Positions 7,792 to 15,297 of a DNA stretch of 64,000 bases are shown here, one piece after another. The DNA is from Marinobacter iranensis. Lineage in GTDB: Bacteria; Pseudomonadota; Gammaproteobacteria; Pseudomonadales; Oleiphilaceae. Every line of letters begins with the position of its first letter. Within the stretch, counting starts at the first letter, position 1. The notes under the pieces were generated by a model that saw nothing but the letters and a program-made list of their open reading frames with translations, was not told the DNA's origin and ran no database searches. The DNA is taken from NCBI RefSeq assembly GCF_029207565.1, contig NZ_JANCMW010000002.1, positions 62,001 to 126,000 of the forward strand. Direction: 5' to 3'. The translations under genes and the position numbers were made by a program.

Positions 7792-9351
7792 ATGGCCGGC
7801 AAAAACGGATTTCTCGATACTCTCCTGACCAGTCCATCGACCGAACGTTACCGAGTCGGCTTCAGTTTCCTGTTCCTGCTCTGTATTTTTCTTGCCGTCG
7901 GGCAAATCAGCAGCGGCATGCCCAACAGCATGCTGTTGATGGCCGCAGCGGTTATCGGCGGCTATATGGCTATCAATATTGGGGCCAACGATGTCGCCAA
8001 CAACGTTGGTCCTGCCGTAGGTTCCGGGGCGTTGTCACTGGGTGGCGCGGTTCTGATCGCTGCCGTATTCGAGGCAGCGGGCGCCATTATTGCCGGTGGT
8101 GATGTGGTCTCTACCATCAAGGGGGGCATTATCGCCGCTGAGCGGCTCGACGATGTCAGTGCCTTTGTCTGGTTGATGACCGCAGCGCTGCTGGCGGGCG
8201 CGCTCTGGCTCAACCTGGCAACCTGGATGGGCGCGCCAGTGTCCACCACGCACTCCATTGTCGGCGGCGTGCTCGGTGCGGGTATCGCCGCCGGTGGCTG
8301 GGGCATTGCCGACTGGGCTGTCATGGCCAAGATTGTTGCCAGCTGGGTGATCTCTCCGGTGATGGGGGGCGTGCTGGCGGCCCTGTTCCTGTATGCCATC
8401 AAGAAAACCGTGCTGTACCGGAAAAACGTCGTGTCGGCGGCAAGGCTCTTCGTACCCTGGCTGGTGGCCATCATGGCCTGGGCGTTTGGTACCTACCTGA
8501 TGGTCAAGGGGGTCAAGAAGATTGTTGAGGTGGACTTCCTGGGAGCCTCGCTGGTTGGCTTGGGTGTGGCGGCTGTCATCTTCTTCCTGATGAGGGCGCT
8601 GGTTGGCCGCCGGGCCGCCACTATGGAGAACAGCTCTGCCGGCGTGAACACCTTGTTCACCTGGCCGCTTATTTTTGCCGCCGCCCTGCTCAGTTTTGCC
8701 CATGGTGCCAACGATGTTGCCAACGCCATCGGTCCCCTGGCGGCCATCAACGACGCGCTGTCGGCGGGTGCGGTGGTAACCGCCGCCTCCATTCCATTGT
8801 GGGTAATGCTGGTGGGCGCCCTTGGTCTTGCGGTCGGCCTCATGCTGTTTGGCCCGCGCCTGATCAAGACGGTGGGCAGCGAAATCACCGAACTGGATAA
8901 AACCCGGGCGTTCTGTATTGCCCTTTCTGCTGCGCTTACCGTGATCATTGCCTCTCAGTTGGGGCTTCCGGTGAGCTCGACGCATATTGCCATTGGTGGT
9001 GTGTTCGGTGTCGGTTTCCTGCGGGAGTATCTGAAATCCAACTACGCGACGCAGCTTCACAACATCATGGACAGCCATGAGGAAGAGGAGCGTGAGCGCC
9101 TGCGCCCGTTCCTGGAGGATTTCCGCAACGCGTCGGTTGAGCAAATGGAGAACCTGCTCAAGCAGGCCAAGAAAAAGAAGCAGGTGCCCCTGTCCAAGAA
9201 AGAGCGTAAGCGCCTCAAGAAGATCTACCGCGAGGAAATGGTCAAACGTTCCCATCTGACCCGAATCATTGCCGCCTGGATTATCACGGTGCCCGCGTCG
9301 GCCTGCATGGCGGCGATCCTGTTCTTCACGCTGCGGGGCCTGTTGCTCTAA
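7792..9351 (+). CDS. pitA: PiT-family inorganic phosphate transporter
   Basis: This is a 519-aa inner-membrane permease. The two duplicated PiT signatures are visible: GANDVANNVGPAVGSGAL (from residue 64) and HGANDVANAIGPLAAI in the second half. Each is followed by a ...PVSTTHSIVGG / LPVSSTHIAIGG segment. These duplicate halves bind phosphate and the coupling ion. Between the last two membrane spans lies an unusually charged stretch, with EEEERERLRP and KKKKQVPLSKKERKRLKK, predicted to be cytoplasmic. The ATG at 7792 is preferred; a TTG 18 nt upstream is an alternative. The gene stands alone, divergent from the diguanylate cyclase. Confidence 0.9.
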   Translation: MAGKNGFLDTLLTSPSTERYRVGFSFLFLLCIFLAVGQISSGMPNSMLLMAAAVIGGYMAINIGANDVANNVGPAVGSGALSLGGAVLIAAVFEAAGAIIAGGDVVSTIKGGIIAAERLDDVSAFVWLMTAALLAGALWLNLATWMGAPVSTTHSIVGGVLGAGIAAGGWGIADWAVMAKIVASWVISPVMGGVLAALFLYAIKKTVLYRKNVVSAARLFVPWLVAIMAWAFGTYLMVKGVKKIVEVDFLGASLVGLGVAAVIFFLMRALVGRRAATMENSSAGVNTLFTWPLIFAAALLSFAHGANDVANAIGPLAAINDALSAGAVVTAASIPLWVMLVGALGLAVGLMLFGPRLIKTVGSEITELDKTRAFCIALSAALTVIIASQLGLPVSSTHIAIGGVFGVGFLREYLKSNYATQLHNIMDSHEEEERERLRPFLEDFRNASVEQMENLLKQAKKKKQVPLSKKERKRLKKIYREEMVKRSHLTRIIAAWIITVPASACMAAILFFTLRGLLL

Positions 9352-9387
9352 AGGATAACCGGGGCTGGTTGTCAGGTGCCTGTTTGG

Positions 9388-9425
9388 CCCATACTATTTC
9401 TGATATGGGAGGTGTTTTTCCTCCC
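9388..9425 (+). other. Two overlapping, mutually exclusive hairpins in the leader of the 88-aa gene
   Basis: CCCATA (9388-9393) can pair with TATGGG (9404-9409). GGGAGG (9407-9412) can pair with CCTCCC (9420-9425). The two stems share the bases 9407-9409, so only one can form at a time. The second stem-loop has a U-rich loop. This resembles an attenuator or thermosensor-like leader, but no ligand class is recognised. Confidence 0.35.
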
Positions 9426-9456
9426 CAATAATTGCAACTTGTCCGGGGATTGATTC

Positions 9457-9723
9457 ATGAGTTCAGCAGAAGAAAGCCGTCAGGCGAAGGTGATTGACGA
9501 GCTCAGGGTGTTTATCAAGAAGGTCCTCAGTGACCCGACAATTGCGGTGAAATCGGTGGAAATTGCCCGTAAATACCGTAATCAGCCCGGTGCCAACGAG
9601 CTTATCGCCCGGGAGATCAGCGCTAACACAACGATTCGCATTCCGGAAAACTGGAGCAGCGCCGATCATATGTTTTTAGAGATTCTGGACGAAGTGCTTG
9701 ATGATGAAGAGGCGCTTTACTGA
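9457..9723 (+). CDS. Hypothetical 88-aa acidic helical protein
   Basis: I do not recognise this protein. It is 88 aa long, predicted mostly alpha-helical, without signal peptide or membrane span, and acidic at the C-terminus (LDEVLDDEEALY). A central KYRNQPGANELIARE segment and the TIRIPENWSSADHMFLEILDEV end are its most distinctive parts. The ATG at 9457 follows GTCCGGGGATTGATTC with a GGGGA ribosome site. It is a single-gene unit between pitA and the convergent decarboxylase. Its leader has two alternative hairpins, and a large palindromic element begins 29 nt after its stop. Codon use looks like that of its neighbours, so it is probably a real gene. Confidence 0.6.
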   Translation: MSSAEESRQAKVIDELRVFIKKVLSDPTIAVKSVEIARKYRNQPGANELIAREISANTTIRIPENWSSADHMFLEILDEVLDDEEALY

Positions 9724-9752
9724 GCCGTTCTGCTTTGGCTAAAGCGGAGTGG

Positions 9753-9863
9753 GTGAACGGGGCGGCACAGGCTTCAGAAACACGCTGTGAATACCTCCCT
9801 GTACGCTCGGCTCCGCCATCCATGGCTCCGCACGGTTTCTGAAGCCTGTTCCGCCCCGCTCAC
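9753..9863. repeat. Palindromic element, copy A (private arms, shared loop)
   Basis: Arms 9753-9781 and 9835-9863 pair at 27 of 29 positions and enclose a 53-nt loop. Read on the minus strand, the loop carries GCCATGGATGGC and then ACAGGGAGGTATTCACAGCG, the modules shared with the other copies. It lies between the convergent stops of the 88-aa gene (29 nt away) and panP (81 nt away). There is no U-tract. The arm sequence is found in no other copy. Confidence 0.85.
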
Positions 9864-9944
9864 GGTGAATCCGTGCTCGGCGCCGCGCGACTCTTGGAAG
9901 AGGAGGGCCCTCGACCCTCGGGTTTCTGACCGGGCAGGGTGAAG

Positions 9945-11621
9945 TCAGGCCTGCTGAGCTCCAGTCTCATGCAGTTTCAGTACGGCATCTGCCATCTGAT
10001 CCAGGATTTCCATTTCGTCCTGGATCCCTTCATCCGCTGATAGTTCCCGCTGCTCTTTCAATATGTCTGCCAGGATTTCTTTTGTGGTCAATGGGTTGGC
10101 CAATACCACCCGAAATACTATGCATGGGAAGCTGAAGTAACGTGACGGTTCCAGTCGTGTCCGGGAGACAAACGCCTTGCCCCGCTCACGCTGGGTTTTC
10201 TGCAGGAATTTGGTGATGCGGTTCAGAGACGTGTTCAGCCGCTCGGCCTGCAGGGGATCGGCGACAGAGAGCGCTTGCTGCACCTTTTCGGGACAATAGC
10301 GGTAGGTCAGAATATTGAGCTCGGGTTTGGTGATTAGCTCGAAATCCGTCTCTGCGTTAATCATTTCCGCGAAGGTTCTGGCCTTGTCGATGCCCTGGTC
10401 GATGAGGATCTCGTAGCCTTCCCGAGCCAGGATTTTCAGCCCCGACTGGATCAGCATGGACATGCCCGGCCGTGAGCCTTCCAGAGTGGTGCTGCCCAGA
10501 TCCCGGGAGCCCTTACGGATGATGTATTGGGCGTGATGCTCAACGGCGCTTGCCAGGCCCGGGTCGCGGAACACGACCAGGCCGGCGCCCATGGGTACGT
10601 AGAGCTGCTTGTGGGCATCAAAGGTGACCGAGTCTGCCTTTTCGATGCCCCGCATCAGGTGCCGGTGGGTGCGTGAGAACAGGGTTGGCCCGCCCCAGGC
10701 GGCGTCCACGTGGAAGTGGGCGCCGAATTCCCGGGCGATGTCCGCCATGGCGTCCAGAGGGTCGACGTTGCCGGTTTCAGTGGTGCCGGCGATGCCGCAA
10801 ATGGCCATGACGCGGATTTTCTGGCGGTGCAGTTCCAGGCACTTTTCCCGCAGCGCATCGGTGTTGATGCGGTTGTCGTCATCGGTGTCCACGGGCACCA
10901 GGAAGTCCCGGCCCAGCCCCAGTACATCGGCGGCTTTGCGCAGGGAGTAATGTCCACGGCGGGAGACGAGTATGGCTGCGCCTTCACAGCCGTAATAGCG
11001 CAATGCCCGGAACAGCCCTTCCTGATGGATGCCGCGGAAGCTGCCTTCGGCGGGGAAGGCGTTGTTCCGCGCCACCCACAGTGCGGTCAGGTTGGCGACG
11101 GTACCACCCGAGCACATGGCCCCCAGGGCGTAGCGGGGGTCGTGCATCCACTTGCGGTAGAAGGCGCCGTCCTGTTCGTAGACCAGCCTGTGGATCATGC
11201 CCAGTACCTGGCGCTCCATGGGGGTGAAGGCCTTGGAGGTTTCGGTTTTAACCAGGTTCTGGTTAAGGGCAATCATGATCTTGGACAGCGGCAGCATGAA
11301 GTAGGGCAGCGCGGATGTCATGTGGCCGATGAAGCTGGGAGATGCTGTATGTACCGAGTTGGCGACCAGTTTGTCGAGCAGGAACTGGGCCTGTTCCGAG
11401 ACGAAGATGGGTTTTTCGGGAATGGCGTAATCCGAGAAGTCTTTCTCGACGTCGGAAAGATCCCGTTCAACCGCAACGATGTGTTCCTGCAGGAAGCCGG
11501 CAAGGTTGCGGGATATGTTCTGGTCAATCCGGCTCAGGGTGGATTCAGGTGCCTCGGGCACGGTGAATACACGATACATGGCCTCTACTGAGGCCTGGGC
11601 GGATTTTTTCTTTCCGGTCAT
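9945..11621 (-). CDS. panP: PLP-dependent aspartate 1-decarboxylase-type protein (PanP family)
   Basis: This 558-aa group II PLP decarboxylase has the length and N-terminal region of the family proposed to replace pyruvoyl-dependent PanD. It would make beta-alanine from aspartate for pantothenate and CoA. The PLP lysine is K338 in SVTFDAHKQLYVPMGAG. The Asp contacting the PLP ring nitrogen is in FHVDAAWGG (about 303-311). CSGGTVANLTALW (170-182) is the cofactor phosphate region. The ATG at 11621 is chosen; a GTG three codons upstream is possible. It is a single gene, convergent with the 88-aa gene. A glutamate or other amino-acid decarboxylase cannot be excluded from sequence alone. Confidence 0.82.
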   Translation of the reverse strand: MTGKKKSAQASVEAMYRVFTVPEAPESTLSRIDQNISRNLAGFLQEHIVAVERDLSDVEKDFSDYAIPEKPIFVSEQAQFLLDKLVANSVHTASPSFIGHMTSALPYFMLPLSKIMIALNQNLVKTETSKAFTPMERQVLGMIHRLVYEQDGAFYRKWMHDPRYALGAMCSGGTVANLTALWVARNNAFPAEGSFRGIHQEGLFRALRYYGCEGAAILVSRRGHYSLRKAADVLGLGRDFLVPVDTDDDNRINTDALREKCLELHRQKIRVMAICGIAGTTETGNVDPLDAMADIAREFGAHFHVDAAWGGPTLFSRTHRHLMRGIEKADSVTFDAHKQLYVPMGAGLVVFRDPGLASAVEHHAQYIIRKGSRDLGSTTLEGSRPGMSMLIQSGLKILAREGYEILIDQGIDKARTFAEMINAETDFELITKPELNILTYRYCPEKVQQALSVADPLQAERLNTSLNRITKFLQKTQRERGKAFVSRTRLEPSRYFSFPCIVFRVVLANPLTTKEILADILKEQRELSADEGIQDEMEILDQMADAVLKLHETGAQQA

Positions 11622-11747
11622 AGGTGCCACACACTATCAGTGGTCATTCGCCAAGCCTGTCCCGGGCGCTCTGTTCTCCCTGAGGGGGCGTAGTATACGG
11701 TGTCGTGAAACCATACGCTACAGCATGGCCCCTGCCTGGTGGGAGGG

Positions 11748-12089
11748 TCAAAGTATCTCCCGGTGTACGTCCAGTATGGCAGCGTCGATGCGTTCCTGTA
11801 TGGCTTTTTCGATCTGGTCGAGGCGCTGGGAGATCTGCTGGGAGGATCCGCCAAGGGCGGCGATGGTCCAGGTGACGCAATCTAGGGCGTCCTGGTCGGC
11901 GGTTTCGGCGACGGCGAGGTCGGGTTCTTTGCCCCAGACGGCTTTCATGGCGGTGAAGGCTTTGCGTTTGGCTTTGAGGTCTTCGCAGGCGTAGAGCTGG
12001 AAGTGTAGGGTCAGGATGCCCACGTGCGGGGTGATGACTGGCTGCTGGGGGTTGCCTTGGTTCAGGAGTTTTCTCAGGGCTTCAGACAT
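11748..12089 (-). CDS. DUF503 (YlxP-like) small protein
   Basis: This 113-aa cytosolic protein matches DUF503: a first beta strand HVGILTLHFQLYACEDLKAK followed by KRKAFTAMKAVWG, then DLAVAETADQDALDCVTWTIAALGG and a C-terminal helix. The family folds as a small ferredoxin-like domain and its function is unknown; in some bacteria it neighbours ribosome-maturation genes. The ATG at 12089 has a GGAAG site. A longer in-frame start would run into the palindromic element and encode low-complexity sequence, so it is rejected. The gene lies downstream of that element and of aidB on the same strand, so read-through from aidB would pass through the hairpin. Confidence 0.72.
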   Translation of the reverse strand: MSEALRKLLNQGNPQQPVITPHVGILTLHFQLYACEDLKAKRKAFTAMKAVWGKEPDLAVAETADQDALDCVTWTIAALGGSSQQISQRLDQIEKAIQERIDAAILDVHREIL

Positions 12090-12114
12090 CTCTATGCTTC
12101 CGGCTTTGGTGCTG

Positions 12115-12227
12115 GAACCGGTGGGGGAGGACTTGCCAAAACACGCTCCTTCGGCACATCCATGTGGCGCTTGGGCTCCGCCATCCATGGCTCCGCACAG
12201 TTTTGGCAAGTCCTCCCCCACCGGTTC
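12115..12227. repeat. Palindromic element, copy B (perfect 28-bp arms)
   Basis: Arms 12115-12142 and 12200-12227 match at all 28 positions around a 57-nt loop. On the minus strand the loop reads TGTGCGGAGCCATGGATGGC, then a second small hairpin around CACATGGATGTG, and ends AGCGT. It lies 61 nt after the aidB stop and 25 nt before the DUF503 start, so a transcript from aidB would fold it in the DUF503 leader. Confidence 0.9.
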
Positions 12228-12288
12228 GCTAACAATTCAGGTGGAGTCCATCAGGTTGGTCTTCATAACAGCCTGATGGACGTCCAAA

Positions 12289-13992
12289 CTAGCCTACTAC
12301 AGGCGTTGCCCGTTTGATAATGGCTGCCGGGTTGGTGCCGGAGGGCAGGTTGCCGTAGTTCAGGCCGCCGTTGTGTTCCAGCCGGGAGGCGCAGAAAGCG
12401 TCGGCAACGGCGGTGTCGGAGTTTCTCAGCAGCAGCGAGGCCTGCATCAGCAGGGCCAGGCGGTCCACCAGGTTGCGGGCGCGGTATTCGACGTCGCTGA
12501 TGTCGGCGAAGTCGTTCTGCAGTTGGGCCAGGAAGCGGTCAAATCTGGCATCGCTACCCCGGGCTTCGGCGGCTTCGTTGAAGAAGGCGTCGAGGGTGTC
12601 CGGTTCTTTCTGCAGGGCGCGTAGGGTGTCCAGGCACTGGACATTGCCGCTACCTTCCCAGATGGCGTTGACCGGGGATTCCCGCAGCAGGCGGGGCATG
12701 ATGCAGTCTTCCATCACGCCGCTGCCGCCGATGCACTCCATGGCCTCGTAGGCGTGGTTGGGGGTGCGTTTGCAGATCCAGTATTTACCCACGGGTGTGG
12801 CCAGTCGGGCCAGCAGGCGTTCGTGTTCGAGGTGCTGGTTGTCCAGCGACCGGGCGACGCGCATGGTGTAGGCGAGAGCGGCTTCGCTTTCCAGGGCCAG
12901 GTCCGCGAGGACGTTCTGCATCAATGGCTGCTCGCTGAGGCGGTTGCCGAAGGCGCTGCGGTGGTGGCAGTGGTGGCTGGCCTGGGCGAAGGCCTGGCGC
13001 ATGCCGGCGGAGCTGCCAATCATGCAGTCGAAGCGGGTCATGGCGACCATTTCGATGATGGTGGGCACACCACGGCCTTCCTCGCCGACCATCCAGGCCA
13101 GGGCGCCGCGCAGTTCCGCTTCGCTGGAGGCGTTGGCAACGTTGCCCATCTTGTTTTTCAGGCGCTGGATCTGCCAGGGGTTTTTGCTGCCGTCCGGGCG
13201 CCAGCGTGGCATCAGGAAGCAGGACAGGCCGCTTTGGGTCTGGGCCAGTACCAGGAAGGCATCGCACATGGGAGCCGACACGAACCATTTGTGCCCGACA
13301 AGCTCATAGGCCTGGCCCGGGCCCTCGGTGCCGGTGGCGTAGGCGCGGGTGGTGTTGGCCCGCACGTCGCTGCCGCCCTGTTTCTCGGTCATCGCCATGC
13401 CGATGGTGACGGACTGTTTTTCGCTGTCCGGCAGGTTGCGGGGGTCGTAGTTGTTGGCGAGGATTTTGGCTTCCCAGATGGCGGCCAGTTCCGGTTGTTT
13501 GCGGATCGATGGGATGGCCGCAAACGTCATGGTGATGGGGCAGCAGTGGGACGCCTCCACCTGGGAGTGCATATAGTACTTGGCCGCCCTGGCCACATGG
13601 GCACCTGATCCGGGGTTGGCCCAGGGGCTGCTGTGGAGGCCGTTTTCCATCGCCAGGGACATCAACTGGTGATAGGCGGGATGGAAGTCCACCTGGTCAA
13701 TGCGGTGGCCGAAACGGTCGTGGGTGTTGAACACCGGCTTGTTCTCGTTGGCGCGGAATCCCAGTTCGATGGTTTCCGTCGCGCCGGCCAAGGCGCCAAA
13801 CTGTTTCAGGTCGCCGGTCGCTGCCGCTGCACCTTCCCGGGCAACGGCTTCCTGCAGGGCTTTGTCCTGCTCGAACAGGTTGTAGTCCTCCAGGGCCGGT
13901 GGCTGGTTGAAGACCTCGTGGGTGACGGCCAGGTAGCGGTCGTCACCAGAGGGTTGTGCTGCGTCCTGCGGCAGGGGCTGGCGGGCGTTCAT
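12289..13992 (-). CDS. aidB: AidB-like acyl-CoA dehydrogenase
   Basis: This 567-aa FAD flavoprotein is of the AidB branch of acyl-CoA dehydrogenases. The N-terminus (VFNQPPALEDYNLFEQD), the FHPAYHQLM segment and HSQVEASHCCPITMTFA match remembered E. coli AidB closely. MTEKQGGSDVRANTT is the flavin/substrate loop. ECIGGSGVMED near residue 435 is the C-terminal FAD-binding signature. AidB belongs to the alkylation (Ada) response in E. coli and binds DNA, and some relatives act on branched acyl-CoAs. The ATG has an AGGAGGTAAAC ribosome site that overlaps the stop of the upstream TetR gene, so the two are co-transcribed. Copy B of the palindromic element follows the stop. Confidence 0.88.
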   Translation of the reverse strand: MNARQPLPQDAAQPSGDDRYLAVTHEVFNQPPALEDYNLFEQDKALQEAVAREGAAAATGDLKQFGALAGATETIELGFRANENKPVFNTHDRFGHRIDQVDFHPAYHQLMSLAMENGLHSSPWANPGSGAHVARAAKYYMHSQVEASHCCPITMTFAAIPSIRKQPELAAIWEAKILANNYDPRNLPDSEKQSVTIGMAMTEKQGGSDVRANTTRAYATGTEGPGQAYELVGHKWFVSAPMCDAFLVLAQTQSGLSCFLMPRWRPDGSKNPWQIQRLKNKMGNVANASSEAELRGALAWMVGEEGRGVPTIIEMVAMTRFDCMIGSSAGMRQAFAQASHHCHHRSAFGNRLSEQPLMQNVLADLALESEAALAYTMRVARSLDNQHLEHERLLARLATPVGKYWICKRTPNHAYEAMECIGGSGVMEDCIMPRLLRESPVNAIWEGSGNVQCLDTLRALQKEPDTLDAFFNEAAEARGSDARFDRFLAQLQNDFADISDVEYRARNLVDRLALLMQASLLLRNSDTAVADAFCASRLEHNGGLNYGNLPSGTNPAAIIKRATPVVG

Positions 13993-13994
13993 GT

Positions 13995-14627
13995 TTACCT
14001 CCTGGTGCCAGTCAACCCCTGCATGCAAAAGCAAATGATGGAGTCGACCAGCGGATCATGGTCATTGGTTTCTGCCGGTTCGGTGGCGCCTGCCTGGGCG
14101 GGGGACAGTGGCCCCACCAGGCTTTCGGCAATGGCGCCTACAAGGCAGGTACTGCTTTGTCTGGCATCCTGGTCCGGTACGCTGTCTTCTTCGATGCCTT
14201 CCCGGATGGCCTGTTCGAACAACTGGGCATAGGCACGGCGAAACTTCAGGCGTTCTTCTTCAACTTTCGGGTCCACCGGCTCGGCGATCAGCGACCAGGC
14301 CATTACCGGGCCCCTCAGGGCCCTGTCTGCAAACTGGCGAAGGGCTGTTTCCAGCCGGGTAACGACGTTACCCTCCGTGGCCAGCGCTTCGGCGACCTTG
14401 TCCACTTCCCGCTGGGTGGCAATCCTGAAGACCTCTGCAAACAGATGCTCCTTGGACTCAAAATGCCGATAGATGGTTCCCGTGGCGACGCCCGCGCAGG
14501 CTGCGATACGGGTGATTTGTGCGCTACGAAAGCCACCGCCGGCAACACATCCGTATGTGCATTCGATAATGCGCCTGCGGGCCTCTGCCTTGCGATTGCG
14601 CATTTTTTCAGTTTCCCGATAGGCCAT
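13995..14627 (-). CDS. TetR-family regulator of aidB
   Basis: This 210-aa repressor-type protein has an N-terminal helix-turn-helix (residues about 15-65) with ITRIAACAGVATGTIYRHFESKEHLFAEVF, the typical TetR recognition helix. The C-terminal all-helical ligand domain is not assignable. Its TAA stop overlaps the ribosome site of aidB and lies two bases before the aidB ATG, a tight two-gene operon. An inverted repeat TGAAT-CATT-ATTCA lies 20 nt upstream of the start, inside the spacer after a TTGACA -35 box, which suggests autoregulation. By analogy with fatty-acid-responsive TetR proteins, acyl-CoA may be the ligand, but this is a guess. Confidence 0.85.
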   Translation of the reverse strand: MAYRETEKMRNRKAEARRRIIECTYGCVAGGGFRSAQITRIAACAGVATGTIYRHFESKEHLFAEVFRIATQREVDKVAEALATEGNVVTRLETALRQFADRALRGPVMAWSLIAEPVDPKVEEERLKFRRAYAQLFEQAIREGIEEDSVPDQDARQSSTCLVGAIAESLVGPLSPAQAGATEPAETNDHDPLVDSIICFCMQGLTGTRR

Positions 14628-14646
14628 GCGGGTTCCTTATAAGTAG

Positions 14647-14673
14647 TGAATCATTATTCATTCTTTGTGTCAA
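14647..14673 (-). promoter_or_regulatory. TetR-aidB promoter with operator-like inverted repeat
   Basis: On the minus strand a TTGACA -35 box (14673-14668) is followed by the inverted repeat TGAAT-AATG-ATTCA (14660-14647). The repeat occupies the -35/-10 spacer, where a repressor would block polymerase. The motif resembles TGAATGA...TCATTCA sites of fatty-acid-responsive TetR regulators. Confidence 0.45.
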
Positions 14674-14896
14674 TCAATCAGGCTGTACAGTTTGATTCAT
14701 ATTGTTGTTTAAAAACAGTGCTGTGGAATCTGTTACAAAAAATTACAAAAAAGGCGTTGTCAGGAAATAGCGTTGAAACCAAAAGCGGATTATAAAGACG
14801 CCAAGGCGGGTCAGCAGGCTTTCCCGCTGAGATGGAGCCGCCCGCCGGAACAGGCTTGGTGCGCTCGTTGTAGTGTTTTCGTTGATGGAGAAAATC

Positions 14897-15118
14897 ATGA
14901 GTGAATTCGACGAAAGCAATCTGGAGCAATCCGGTAGCTGGACACATGACAGCGACGATACACATTCCATTGCCGGCCGTGCGCGTATCCGCGCTCAGCT
15001 TCAGCAGGATATTGAATCGTTTCTGAGCCAGGGTGGTAGAATTCAGGAAGTTGATACGGCATTTCGCTCGGATTCTTCCCGCAAGGTGGATGTCGGCTTC
15101 AATAATCGCTCCCTCTGA
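14897..15118 (+). CDS. SutA-like RNA polymerase-associated small protein
   Basis: This 73-aa protein is acidic and probably disordered at its N-terminus (MSEFDESNLEQSGSWTHDSDD). It has one helix rich in Arg, Gln and Asp (RARIRAQLQQDIESFLSQGG) and a basic-polar tail. The segment ESFLSQGGRIQEV and the tail ending in NNRSL resemble the C-terminal half of Pseudomonas aeruginosa SutA, which binds RNA polymerase and raises transcription in slow growth. SutA is longer, with a more acidic N-terminus. The ATG follows GATGGAGAAAATC with a GGAG site. It is a single-gene unit. The assignment rests on remembered similarity and on a short match. Confidence 0.55.
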   Translation: MSEFDESNLEQSGSWTHDSDDTHSIAGRARIRAQLQQDIESFLSQGGRIQEVDTAFRSDSSRKVDVGFNNRSL

Positions 15119-15130
15119 ATTCGTAAGGTC

Positions 15131-15155
15131 GTAGCCTCGGGGCTGCGGCCTGTTT
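15131..15155 (+). terminator. Weak terminator-like hairpin after the SutA-like gene
   Basis: GTAGCC and GGCTGC pair (one G-U) around TCGG just after the stop codon, followed by GGCCTGTTTT. The T-run is only four bases, so termination may be partial. Confidence 0.35.
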
Positions 15156-15297
15156 TGGCGTTGTTATTTTACGCCTGTTTTGACGTCGGTCTCAGAGCCG
15201 CGTCCCGCATTCCTCTATGCTGCCCCAAGCAGGATAGCTCGTCCTGTCTTTCGTGACCGTTATACACACCACATTTGACTCTTAAACAGGCCGATCC

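Noticed and set aside
8035..9255. Long open frame of about 400 codons antisense to the phosphate transporter gene
   Set aside because: It is a GC-rich shadow frame: His/Arg/Gly-rich composition, no domain, no ribosome site. The sense strand carries a clear Pit protein.
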